From Aplectana chamaeleonis (taxonomy: Eukaryota; Nematoda; Chromadorea; Rhabditida; Cosmocercidae), in assembly GCA_029168955.1 (NCBI GenBank), contig JAPDOI010000132.1, forward strand, positions 930,001 to 994,000: a stretch of 64,000 nt of DNA, read 5' to 3'. The notes under the pieces are model-generated. The model made no database searches and was not told the DNA's origin. It saw only the letters and a list, made by a program, of their open reading frames with translations. The translations under genes were made by a program, and so were the position numbers. Below, in pieces: positions 1 to 10,735 of the stretch. The first letter of the stretch is position 1. Each line of letters begins with the position of its first letter.

Positions 1-528
1 ACCGCTCACAAAAAGTCCTCCATAGGACTTTTCGCGCGACCGTTCTTCGTCTCTCCAATGCAGGTATATTTCTCACCGCCTGCCAAAGAATCTTCATATC
101 GTGGTTCGCTGTGTTCGGCGCAGGGTGAAATTGCATTCGAAAACCGCTCAATGACAACGCAATTTTCATTTCAAAACAGTAGCAGCAGTTTTTAAGCTGA
201 AGTTTTCGCCTTCCCCCCACTTCCAACCTTAAGAGTAAGCCCTTATTGTTCGTATTGCATGAGAATAGACCTCTCTCATACCATAATTGCTCCCAAAGGA
301 GCTGGCGATCTGCTACCCAATGACTGCGTGATAGCCACCCGCTTAGAGGCGGTCAACTCGAGGCAAACATGCAGATTACTACCACCCCAGATCTCCACCT
401 TTATCCCTCACTTCCATTCTGCGATTGCTCAAGAGACTCGGAAGAAATGCATGTATTTCAGCCGCTTGAAGAAAATTCTAGCGATACAACCATCCCAACA
501 ACCCTCTTGATCTCCAATCTGCGTCCCT
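1..528. other. No gene recognised
   Basis: Two overlapping plus-strand ORFs (83 and 99 codons) show no motif, signal peptide or splice support. Confidence 0.6.
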
Positions 529-999
529 TAAAGGCAGTGTTCACTATAAAAGTCGTTTTTCTGTTTTCCCCCTATCATGAAAACGGTCCCACGCTGATTC
601 CAATGGTATCCCTGGATTCGTACAAGACCCCCTGGAAACGGAGTTATGGCCTCTCAAAATTCAGCTAGGGAATCATTGTGGACGAGTTGTCCGAAGCTTG
701 TAACTCCCGTTCTTTGCAGCCGATGTGTGCGAGCTGACTCGAGTAAAGAGAGACGTTGAGAATAACGGGAAGAACGGGGCTTTTGATCAAGAACCATCGC
801 TCATTTAACCACCAATTCAGGAGAACTGTTATAGGACGTGGGCAGAGTGGCCAAATGGGTTGGCTGGTCCACGAGATTTTCACCCAATTACCGGCCGTTC
901 TTCGTCGCACTTCCGTTTTTAATCTTCTTAGAGGGACCCAAAGCTTGCGTTTTAGCCAAAAAAACGTGCAACTTTTTCTTCGTGAACACTGCCTTGAAC
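529..999. repeat. TIR element family E, copy 1
   Basis: Bounded by aaaggcagtgttcact on the left and gtgaacactgcctt on the right. The interior (crossing 'acgctgattccaatg', 'gacgagttgtccga') is shared with 9390-9876, 56715-57150 and 57152-57652. There is no coding potential, so it is a MITE-like non-autonomous element. Confidence 0.7.
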
Positions 1000-1548
1000 A
1001 GGGTACTCATTTTACAATAACACCGAGGAATTTTGAACGAAACAGATGCTTCTGAGATGCTAAATGAATTTATGATCAAGCAAACACAATCACAGAATGA
1101 CACTCACAGACGAAGCAAATCAGGTATACATTGTAGGATTGTTGAACATCTGCCATACATCACCATCAGAGACTCAAACTAACACCATTTCAGCTTTGAC
1201 CTCCTTTGGAATTTTGTTTTTAATCCAATATTCTTACTGATCGAGGTATGTATTCAGAACTGTCCCTGAGCAGCTGAATTTTCGTTATTGGAGAGTTACG
1301 CCGTTGCACACTTGATGAAGACCGCTGAAATTTCCCTACCGTAAATCAAAGATGCAGCAGGCATTATATACAATATATGTTTATGAGATCATTATATAGC
1401 CCATCACTGGATGGGGGAAAGGGGGATAGCCGCGACACTGCTATGATTGCTTTATCATAAAAATAGAGCTGTCATTGTTAAGAAAACACAATGGTAGAAA
1501 TGGAGAAACAACCGTTACCCTGGAAGTTGGTCTTGGCGATTGTGGTGC
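1000..1548. other. Unassigned sequence
   Basis: AT-rich noncoding-looking sequence between the family E copy and the mariner relic. Nothing recognised. Confidence 0.55.
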
Positions 1549-1800
1549 ACGGAAAGAATGATCTGCTATACGCATGATACAACCACAAAGATGTCTCGTC
1601 TACTTGGGCTCCTGGCCGAAAAGCTACGGCTGAAGTCTACTCGCAGCACCTTGATCAGGTGAACCAGGCGCTCCGTTGACGGAGAGTTGATACTCCTAAG
1701 ATGAAAATACTTGATGACAACGCCCGCCCGCACAATGCAAAGGTCGTCCTCCAAAAGATTGGGCTAGACAACTTTGCCCCACCCGGGATTCAATGCGGCC
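1549..1800 (+). pseudogene. mariner transposase relic
   Basis: One plus-strand frame reads ATAEVYSQHLDQVNQALR, a stop, then KMKILDDNARPHNAKVVLQ, which contains the second catalytic Asp motif (HDNARPH) of mariner transposases with the usual spacing to the preceding QL.. helix. No termini are recognisable. It is an old, truncated copy of a third mariner lineage. Confidence 0.6.
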
Positions 1801-1849
1801 CTTGCACCCTCCTAATATAATGATTTCCAGTTGATGAAGAGCCTGGAGC

Positions 1850-2180
1850 TGCTGGAGGAATTGAGCGGGAACCAATTGGGAGTGAAACAAGCTCTCGAGA
1901 AAGGGTGCAGGACCCAACTGATAGTGCTATGAGCGCCGGAGAAAGTGTGCTGAACCCGACTGAAAGTATATCATGCGCCGGGGAAAATATGAGGGCCCAA
2001 CTGTGGGTAAGCAAAACGCCAGGAGAAGTGTGGGGGACCACTCTCAAAGTGCTCATGCACCACGGAAGCTGTATAGGATTCAACAGCGACTGCACCAAGA
2101 GAGGGGGAATGTGTGCGGGACTAAACTAAGAGTACGCTAAGCGTTGGGAGAGAGTGTGCATGACCCAACTGAAAATTCTG
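1850..2180. repeat. Degenerate minisatellite, period about 41-42 bp
   Basis: Units near 1893, 1939, 1979 and 2019, and again near 2150, share gagaaagtgtgc..gacccaactgaaagt with many substitutions. On the minus strand this gives a 14-residue repeat (for example SPALIALSVG), which explains the ORF there. Confidence 0.65.
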
Positions 2181-4557
2181 ATAGCGTATCACTCAATCTT
2201 GAATAGAATCCTATGTGTTTCTCTCCCCCCTCAACAAGCTTTGCACCAAAAATTATAGACCCTAGATGAATAAAACTCACGCGATCCCAGCATTAGCCAC
2301 ACAGTGGCAAAGCTGTTGGAAGCCCTGAGTCCCGAGACCACTCTTGATCATACACGTTTTCATCGCCAGCACCATCTCATTGTCAGTAGGGAGTGCTAGA
2401 CCGCACCTGGAAAGGCAGCGTTAATATTCAGCACGCCTGTTTTTATTCTCTTGTAATGAAATCAGAAGGATATTGAACGTAAACTACGCGGCAGAGACAA
2501 AGAGTTGAAGCTGTAGCAAACTGATCTAATGTGTACTTCGAATATTGTGACCGGTTACATTTTTGTAGCACCAATATGCGCACTCATCGTAGTTTCCGAA
2601 CTCTGGGATAGCACTCTCAAATCATGCCGCTAAACAAGCAGCTATAACCACAATCAGGATTTCTTCGGAGTCATCCTTGTGGGTGGCCGTGGTTGCTTGC
2701 GAACGTCATCTGCAGTGGGTTACCCCTGACAGTCTCGTTATACTATGGTTTACCAGAGTATAGCCATGCGGACATGGCTGCATCCTCCCGCATGGATAAG
2801 GAACGAACCCAACGGTGAACGAGACGCCGTCCTGTACACAATAAATGGAAAAGCCATAAGAAGGCATTCTGCTGGTGTCTGACTTCCATCTGGCTCAACC
2901 ACGCGATGTAACTTTACCCCGTAGCATATACCTTTTCTCATCCCAACAACGGAACGCATAACAATAGAATGCTAGCTCTCTACCTGTTAATGACAACTTT
3001 CACCATCCAAAACCCGGAATGACCCTGACTCTGACACTGCTAAGTGTCCGTTCTTTTCGAATCTGGATAAGTGGTACATCAGCGACATCCCTATTTGTGT
3101 AGCAGGGGAATCAATTCTGCCTCGCATCCACTACATCGTGATCTGCATCGTGAGTGCAACGCATTAGCTCTCGCCCTCAAGATTCAAAATCGCCTAGCCG
3201 ACGAAGGCCAGACTGCTTCTTGAACACAATTGTCACACAGGCGGCTTGCTGTCAACTATGGCAGCACAACTACAACCGGGCGGAGATTTGCTGAAAGCTT
3301 AATGTTAGGGGGCGTCCAAAGTTTACAGTGTCTGAGATGGTGAAGTTCTCTGGTTGACAGCTGCGTTTCTATTTGGCAAAACCTAAAATACTCTCTTATG
3401 GTCATATCCCAATCTCGCGAGTGTTCACTTTCCCATTTGTAGCATATGCTCGTTGTGACTTATCCACTAGCACAAAAGGAACTTATTCTTCAGCTTAGAT
3501 ATTGAAAGCTCGTTTGCACAAACTTGTTTTCTTTGGGACACCTTCCACCTAGTTTGAAGAGGCATGTTATATGACATGTTGCAAAGTTCCTTCCACGTCC
3601 AAAAATCGGTGTCGCCAACTCCTGGACTCCTGGAAGTCGAATCATTTGCAGTAAGTCAATGACCTGACAAATCTTGCTAGCCTTTACCTCCTCTCTTCAA
3701 AGCCGTCATTGCCTCGCTGAGCACTGAGAATTGGAAAGATTTCACTGTGCGCTTTCTCACAGTGTAGGGATTGCCAGTAGCGCAACTGCAACTTAGGGAT
3801 TGTTACTTAAATTGAGAACGCTCTAGAAACTGTACTCACAACTGTCCTAGGAAGTCCCCATAACAGTCAATAATACGGTCGACAGGATCAGCGATTTGCA
3901 GTAAACACTCCCTGAATGCCGGGTAAGACATTCCGAGAGCAGGAGCATGTTTCTGCAAAAGATGTGAGTTATGTGATAAATGTCATCTACAATGGCGGCA
4001 ATTTTTCGGTTTCTTTTCCCTTTGCAGTCCAGTTTAGGGGTTGATCGCCGCATGCTATTGCCCCGTGTGACTGTGCGAGTGTTTCATCGCGCTGTCATAA
4101 ACATTCCAAATGTACACTCAACCCTTATTATAACGGGACACGGGCGGGGCCAAAACGCTTTCAATCGATAGCGGAACTTAGCATTCCCCTCTGATCTGTC
4201 CGGCCTCTTCACTATTTGGCGCCTTGCGGCGACCACCCCCTTCATTTAAACAATGGTATACTTTGTCGCTGTCGTGGCGGGACCAGCATAGGAGCAACGG
4301 CACAGGCCGTCGTAGGAACAGTTTTCAGCGACATGTCGCGGAGGGCTGACATACAGCGAATGGGTCTATGCCTGTCGTTGCCACTGTCGCTGTCGCTAAG
4401 CGACGCAATGCGACAGCAACAGATTAAAAGAGCGGGAGCCTCGCGACAGGCGGTCGCTATCCCTGAGCAGAGCTACGCTACCGCGTGTCGCAGAAGTATG
4501 CAATTGGCCTTTGGCAGACAATGGAGAGACGGGGGAGGCGGCTGCTACATACTAGTA
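2181..4557. other. Unassigned sequence
   Basis: No exon, repeat family or motif recognised up to about 4140. From 4150 to 4550 there is GC-rich sequence with recurring cgacag/ctgtcg words (for example tcgctgtcgtggcgggacc), possibly an old GC-rich inverted element. The 129-codon ORF there has no recognisable features. Confidence 0.5.
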
Positions 4558-5768
4558 CTTAAAAGCAGTGGTCGCGATGAAAAAATAATGTTGAGAAAAC
4601 CATAAAAATTGGTATGGTTCGCTAACAGCAAAAAGACCACGGGGCAAGAAACGGGCTATAATTAGAGTAACTCAATTCCTCAATTGAGGATTCGTGCACA
4701 CGTGCACAGCTCCGCCCAAAAATATCGAAGTCTCCTGTGTGTATAGCCAAAATTTCTTGAAATTTACAGGCAGAAAGAAATGCAAATTTACGTAATAAAT
4801 ACACTCCAGTCAGTCCTTTAACTATAAGAGTATATTTACACAAGGTGTTGAGTTGATCGCAAAACGCTTGGCTACGGGCGAGATTGAACCAGCATATTCC
4901 CTTTCCGGGGGAGCGCCTTATCGCGGTATTCCTGTTTCATCCCGTTATGCGGGTGAAAGGGTGATTGCTTCGGTGAAGATTTACCGAGCAGTTGAGTGAG
5001 AGCGGCGCTGGGGCTCCGGTGGTGCAGTGCGATAAGGCGCTCCCCCGGAAAGGGAATATGCTGGTTCAATCTCGCCCGGAGCCAAGCGTTTTGCGATCAA
5101 CTCAACACCTTGTGTAAACATACCATAACGTGCACTGCGACGTTGAACTGCAGTTACGGCAAAAAACATCCAAAAATCGTGTAAGACTTAACTAGGGCAT
5201 CATCTTGACAGGTCTACGACTGTTAGATAGTCTCTGACGGTATTCCTGTTTCATCCCGTTATGCGGGTGAAAGGGTGATTGCTTCGGTGAAGATTTACCG
5301 AGCAGTTGAGTGAGAGCGGCGCTGGGGCTCCGGTGGTGCAGTGCGATAAGGCGCTCCCCCGGAAAGGGAATATGCTGGTTCAATCTCGCCCGGAGCCAAG
5401 CGTTTTGCGATCAACTCAACACCTTGTGTAAACATACCATAACGTGCACTGCGACGTTGAACTGCAGTTACGGCAAAAAACATCCAAAAATCGTATAAGA
5501 GTATAGAAATATTCGAGCAGGCAAGTCTGAAGGCGATTGCTCATTGATTGAATTACGATTTTAAACCAGCTGATGTTCTTGATAATAGAGATCATCGGTG
5601 CCGATGGTGTGGAGTGAGCTCGTCCAGCATCATCAAAAGACCGATATGTTGACGCCGAAAATTAGGCCCTTTCGCATTTTTTTCGTATAGGTCCTACTAC
5701 TCCGAATCCAGAAAAGGGCTTAGAGGGGAAAAGAGGACAAGTATACTTCATCGCGACCACTGTCTTTA
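4558..5768. repeat. TIR element family A, copy split by a nested insertion
   Basis: The left part (4558-4834) starts aaaagcagtggtcgcgatga and the right part (5494-5768) ends gcgaccactgtcttt. The interior matches 8853-9390 and 61668-62223. The 659 bp between the two parts is a separate insertion. Family copies are about 540 bp without it. Confidence 0.78.
4823..5505. mobile_element. Nested tRNA-like insertion with 12-bp target duplication
   Basis: The 12-mer tataagagtata occurs at 4823-4834 and 5494-5505, flanking 4835-5493. The insert has one tRNA-like unit inverted (about 4835-4925) and two direct copies (about 4926-5180 and 5240-5493). Each direct unit contains ggctccg...cggagcc (7-bp acceptor-like stem), tggtgcagtgcg (box A-like) and ggttcaatctc (box B-like), as in tRNA-derived SINEs. 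The anticodon and T stems do not pair well, so it is not an intact tRNA. Confidence 0.72.
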
Positions 5769-6210
5769 TTGTTCAATTTTTTTAGAAAACTCTATACAAC
5801 ACATTTTTCCAGATATATCATTTGGATATCTTCGATTATCCCACAAACCATTAAAATTTTGCATCCCAGTAGTCTTACGATCGACCTTTAAATATTCAAT
5901 CTTCCCAAAATTTCTTACGACCTTCTTTGGTTGAACTCCAACTCCCTATCCCGCACAAGAAAGGGAAGGGAGCGTCAGACAATGCAGTACCAACAAGGGG
6001 AAAGAGTGTTCCAGACATTCAAGGGTTGGTGGCCAGATGATTCGGGAACTGCTATTTTCATCCAAAAATCAAATTTTGTGCTGTCTATCAACATTGCCTA
6101 GGCCGCTATCAGCAGTTATGTCCCCCTGCGATCAAAATATGAGCCGAGTGATGCTCAAAGAGAATGTTTTAAATTTTTAAGAAAACATTAGTTTGATTAT
6201 TTATGTTTAC
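5769..6210. other. Unassigned sequence
   Basis: Downstream (minus strand) of the Cys-rich signal-peptide exon. I looked for a phase-0 acceptor followed by a Cys-rich exon and found none. Confidence 0.5.
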
Positions 6211-6351
6211 CTGACACTTGTCTCCGCAGACCAAAACGTCTTGTTTAGTGACTTTCTGGCACTTGGCCAACTGTGCGCAAGTGCACTGTTGTATATCCTG
6301 CGCTACCGAGCCATGCACTACGAAGAGGATGAGAATCGAGAGTCCATACAT
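6211..6351 (-). CDS. First exon of a Cys-rich secreted protein (candidate)
   Basis: A 47-codon open exon with a good signal peptide (MYGLSILILFVVHGSVAQ), followed by closely spaced Cys (QQCTCAQLAKCQ, then VCGDKC). It ends at CAG|gtaaac, phase 0. This is typical of small secreted nematode proteins with disulphides. No downstream exon on the minus strand could be recognised before position 1. It is either the start of a gene whose other exons are hard to see, or the remnant of one. Confidence 0.45.
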
Positions 6352-6639
6352 TTGCAGTTAACGATCTTAATCAGGATTAGTATGTTGACTATAACATCCT
6401 ACACAGAACGTTAGTTATAAAAACGGCAGGTAATGTAAAACGAGCAAGAAGGTTGTAGCACCAAAAACACAGCTTTAGTCAACCTCTTGTAGCAGTCAAA
6501 GAATCTAGCGCTTATTTTCAATCGCGTTTAGATGTAAACTTTTTCCACAATCTTTAGCACCGAATCGCCCAAAACTCAATGTCAACAACAGGTGTGATCT
6601 GCGTGCGCTGTGTCCGCTAGCTCAATAGTAAAACTGCGC

Positions 6640-7084
6640 CGTATCCCGCCCCGAGCTGCAGGTTTCAAGAAGTTACAAGCTCGAAAAGCAATTTTTGTGC
6701 TTTTTGTACCTTCAAAAAAGCGCGTTAGTCTTCGGAAAATCCGGAAACGGACCTCATAAATGTGTTCAGCGCTCAGAACTACCCCCTGAGCGAAGTTCCG
6801 GTGTTTCCATGCTTTGTCCAGAGTGACAGCGTTTTGGACTTGTACGGTATTTCGGGTAGGCGTTCATTTATACTGATTGGAGGGCTTTGGAAGCGTTTTA
6901 GAAAAATGTTATAGATTTGACTTAAATTTTTCCCAGGGGGGTCCCAGGTGGGTTTTGTGGGGCGCTGATGACGGATCTGTGGTTTATTTGTCGATTTTCG
7001 GCTAATTTCATTCGAAGCATCCCAACCGGAGAAAATTTCGAATGGAAAACGCCACTTTCGAGATTTCCGGTTTTCTACGATAGA
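6640..7084. repeat. Dispersed repeat F, left part
   Basis: Long repeat with 'aaaatccggaaacggacctc', 'ttcggctaatttcattcg' and related blocks. The candidate LTR at 7085-7875 interrupts it, and it continues at 7881-8460. Further copies lie at 58165-59000 and 60600-61625. Confidence 0.6.
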
Positions 7085-7875
7085 TGTCGCGGACAGCGGG
7101 CCCGTCGGGTTCCTAGCTCGGCCTTGTCGCGGCTACATCGGTGGTGATGTGTGTCTCTAGGCTAACGATGTCCTCCGGTACGGTCCTCTTCGGGGAAGGT
7201 ACCTTTCATGTGGGGATCACATGACCCCTAAACGCGGGGGTGAATATGGGGACTGTCCCACGCCGCGTATGAGCGTATTACAAATAGGAACACTGCACAC
7301 GTATTGATGTATAACCCTTTCATCCTTACGGCACTAATACCTAAGGAAACTAACTACTGGGTTCGCCTTTAACATACACTCAAGGTTCCAATTGGCTCAG
7401 TTCTCAGAGCGCGTAGTATATAGCGTAGTCTTCCACAGCGTAATATATGTAGCGTAGTATGTGGTGGCGTATTATCGCACCTCTCCCACTAGTCAACCGC
7501 ACGTCGCTGCGGTGACTAATACCAGAAGCCGATGTGCTCCACGAACCTCCAGGCCGCTCGACCAAAGTCGAGCCGGCTCCCGAATGCCGGCTTCCTCAAC
7601 AGCGACGACTGCTGGAGGACGGAGCCCACGGTTTCGGGGTCTCCCGGGAGGCTATCACTGCCGAAGCAGCGCAGTACCAACGGGTATTGTAGGCCAACGC
7701 CATCCGGCGCCGGGCAGACCGCTGAACCAAGGACAGCCGTCTTATATAGGGGGCGCGGAGGAAGGTGGCGGGGCATCGCGGCAAGCGCGGGCATGCCCCG
7801 CATCCGAGCGGCTGGCGTAGTAGAAAGAGGCCGGGCGCTCACGGTGCTCCCCGAGCCACCGTCGCATCCGCGACT
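7085..7875. mobile_element. Candidate solo LTR (about 791 bp)
   Basis: A GC-rich block interrupts a dispersed repeat that continues on both sides. It starts tgtcgcgga and ends tccgcgact, near-perfect short inverted termini as in LTRs. It is flanked by ataga (7080-7084) and ataaa (7876-7880), a possible 5-bp target duplication with one mismatch. A TATA-like cttatataggggg lies at 7740. No gag/pol frame is present, so a solo LTR is the best guess; a non-autonomous DNA element is the alternative. Confidence 0.42.
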
Positions 7876-7880
7876 ATAAA

Positions 7881-8460
7881 TATGTCCAAAAATAATTTTC
7901 TGAAGGTTATTTGGAGTGCTGAACACGAATCTGGAGTCCCTTTATCGATTTTTTTGCAGATTACGGTAGATTTTGGTGGGTATACGGTAGTTTGGTCAAA
8001 ATCTCAGATTTTGCTCAAAATTTGTATACGGGGGTTATTCGGGTCGGAGCATACGAATTTAACGTCCTTTGCCGATTTTCAAAACACTAAGGTGTGTTTT
8101 GATCCCTAAATGACATGTTACCTACCGTAACCTACAGTAAACTTCAAAATTTTGACAAATGGGGTCCAGATTCGTGTTACCACCCTAGATTACCCCCACA
8201 TACGACTTTTCAGCTCAATCCGCGAAAATTTTCCGAAACTCCGAAAAAATGACTGATGGGTACCCTTGCCTTTTCGCGAGGTTAAAAAATGCTCATAACT
8301 TTTTTGAACCTGCAGCTCGGGGCGGGTTACAGCGCATTTTTACTATTGAGCCAGAAGAGATACTAAGGATGCTAGTCGTTCCGGCGGATCCGACCCACGC
8401 TTTGTTGACTTCCCTTGTGAGCTCACAAATCACATGGCGATTTCTATCTTATCGGCTGTA
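7881..8460. repeat. Dispersed repeat F, right part
   Basis: Carries gtgctgaacacgaatctgga, 'tcgatttttttgcagattac', 'acctaccgtaacctacagta' and the inverse-type end, all found in the same order in the other copies. Noncoding. Confidence 0.6.
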
Positions 8461-8852
8461 GCGCAAAAGAATTATCATATGACCATAATACCTAACGAAG
8501 AGCTCTTAAGCCCTTTCCACAATTTGCCTACCGTCATCGAACGGCTCTTTAACCTATCCTTCCCATAAATCTGAGCATATCACATCTGATAACAAGTGGT
8601 CCGACGTCGGCCGGCAAACTACGATGGAGGCTTCACGTGTGGCCGGTGAGTACAGCGCCTACTTCTTTGTTTTCTTTCTGTTCCGTAAATCGATTTCTCA
8701 TAACATTTCTATGCAATAAAGTACTGATTATCTCGCTTCTGCTCATTGAAAATTGGTTGCCGACATCGGCTAACATGGAAGGATATTTGCACTGACCTGC
8801 AACCATAGCTCGCCTTATGAACAACCAAGCGCTCACAACGACTATGACGATC

Positions 8853-9390
8853 AAAGGCAGTGGTCACGATGAAAAACGTTATCGAAAAAACTACAAAAAT
8901 CAGCTTCGATCGAAAACAGCTTAAAAAACTATGGAGGTAACTCAGTGAAAAACGGGCTGAAATTAGAGTTTCTAGGGCCCTAAGATGCCAGTTCGTGCAC
9001 ACGTGCACAGCCCAAATAGATCGCAGTCTCATGCCGAGCAGTCAAAAATTATTGACATTCAGAGGAAGAAATAAATGCAAATTTACCTATTGAAAACAGT
9101 TGAACAATGAAAGCAAGCCCTTCAGTCAATGTTTTTGACTAGATGACTACACAAATATTCGAAACTCGAAATCAAGCCAGCTGATGTTCTTCATATTAGA
9201 GATCATCGATGCCGATGATGTGGAGTGGGCTCGTCCATCATCAAAAGACAAGAATGTTCAGAATTTAAATTTAGCCCGAAACAGCGGTTTTTCTTTTGCG
9301 ATTTTGCTTATAGGTCCTACTACCCTGAACCCAGAAACGGGTTTAGAGAGGAAAAGAAGACAAGCATATTTTGTCGCGACCACTGCCTTT
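8853..9390. repeat. TIR element family A, copy 2
   Basis: Left end aaaggcagtggtcacgatga, right end gtcgcgaccactgccttt inverted. The internal landmark 'agttcgtgcacacgtgcaca' and a later 'gccagctgatgttctt' are shared with the other copies. No protein is encoded. Confidence 0.78.
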
Positions 9391-9876
9391 AAAGGCACAG
9401 TCCAACCTCAGAATCGTTTTTCTGTTTTTCTGCCTATTTTGAAAACGGTCACACACTGATTCCAATGATGTCTTTGAAATCGTACAAGACCCCCTAAGAA
9501 CGAAGTTATGGCCCCTCAAAAATTGTGCTACGGAAGCATGGTGGACGAGTTGTCCGAGGCTCGTAACTTCCGTAATTTGCAACCGATGTATGCGAACCGA
9601 CCTGAATAAAGAAAGGGGCTGGGAATGAAGGGAAGAACGGGGCTACTGGTCGGAAACCATCGCTCATCTCGCCGCTGTTGAGCTCGAAAGATCGTAAAAG
9701 GGGCGTGTCAAAGTGGCTTCCTGGTATGGGCGCCCCAGGGTGGCTTCCCCCTATATCTCGCTTATTCGGAGGAATTGAGTGCTCGCATTTGGCAGGGGCT
9801 CTATAGGGTGGGTGAGCTTCACAATTATGTGGAAATCTCAGATTTCGTCCCTGAGCTTGGACTGTGCCTTTAAGCA
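9390..9876. repeat. TIR element family E, copy 2
   Basis: Termini aaaggcacagtccaacctca and, inverted, gcttggactgtgccttt. It directly abuts the right end of the family A element ending at 9390, so the two share or adjoin an AAAGG boundary. The ORFs inside it are repeat sequence. Confidence 0.72.
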
Positions 9877-10639
9877 CTAAAAATAGCTGAGCTTTGTCTA
9901 GCAGCTCTTCCACCGGTACGGTGAGCCCGCAAAGGTAGAATGCAAAGCGAAAGTGACCGCGAAGATGACCGAATTCGTGTTGAAAACGTAAACAGGGAAT
10001 GTGGCGTCATCAAGAATCCATTCAACAAAACATTTCTATGTTTTTCATTGAATTTATTGCCTTTTCAAGTCGTGGTATATGATCATAAGGTATACAAAGG
10101 TGGTTGGGTTGAACACAAAACTTAGGTGTCAGGCAAAAATCGAAACCACGTCGCATCGCGATCCGGGCAAGAGTGTTCCCATCACACTACAAGAACAACT
10201 ATAACCTGAGCTTGAACATGATAGCTGAAGATCTCTTATAGCCTTGTCCGCTGTTCATTCTGTGGTCAAGGAGAGTCTAACGCTCCGAAAATATTAGCTG
10301 CCTCCTCGGTACGCTTTGGCTGTTGCGGCGAAGAACAGGCGAGTAAAGAAAGTCAGAGAATTTTATAATTTTTTCGACTGATTTCCACAAGCTTGCCCTC
10401 TGCTGTATTGAAAAAAACTTGGGCAAATGGATCCAAACTTTTCAAGTCGCCATCATTATGTATCTCCCAATCAGAGGAACACCAAACTTCAAAAGCAGCC
10501 ACAAAGTCATCCTTATCCCAAAGTCGTACTTCGGTGCATATTCGTATCACTGTGCCGAACTCTTTTCGTTTTCATCGACGCTATCGTAAAACTACGCGCC
10601 GCGACTCATCGACGGGGGATTCAGAAGAAGTGTAACTGT
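9877..10639. other. Unassigned sequence
   Basis: Short ORFs only. The part from 10350 may be an eroded transposase body leading into the fragment at 10640, but no motif other than the one listed is visible. Confidence 0.4.
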
Positions 10640-10735
10640 TTGAAGGAATGCCATGACAATGTGGTCTTCCAGCATGATTGAGCGCCTGCACACGCCTGCT
10701 TACTCAGCCATCTCGTATTTGGGTGCGAATTTTTT
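10640..10735 (+). pseudogene. Possible transposase fragment (Tc1/mariner-like)
   Basis: A plus-strand frame reads HDNVVFQHD, a stop, then APAHACLLSHLVFG. This recalls the FQQDGAPAH block around the second catalytic Asp. It is short and isolated, so this is only a suggestion. Confidence 0.28.

Noticed and set aside
5010..5095. Intact tRNA gene
   Set aside because: The acceptor-like stem and box A/B look right, but the anticodon stem has a mismatch, position 33 is not T, and the T stem does not pair. It is better described as tRNA-derived.
4872..5498. Repeated 62-65-codon ORFs as a small gene family
   Set aside because: They are translations of the duplicated tRNA-like unit; identical peptides simply reflect the DNA repeat.
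7461..7926. Overlapping GC-rich ORFs on both strands
   Set aside because: They lie inside the candidate solo LTR and have no gag/pol or other motif.
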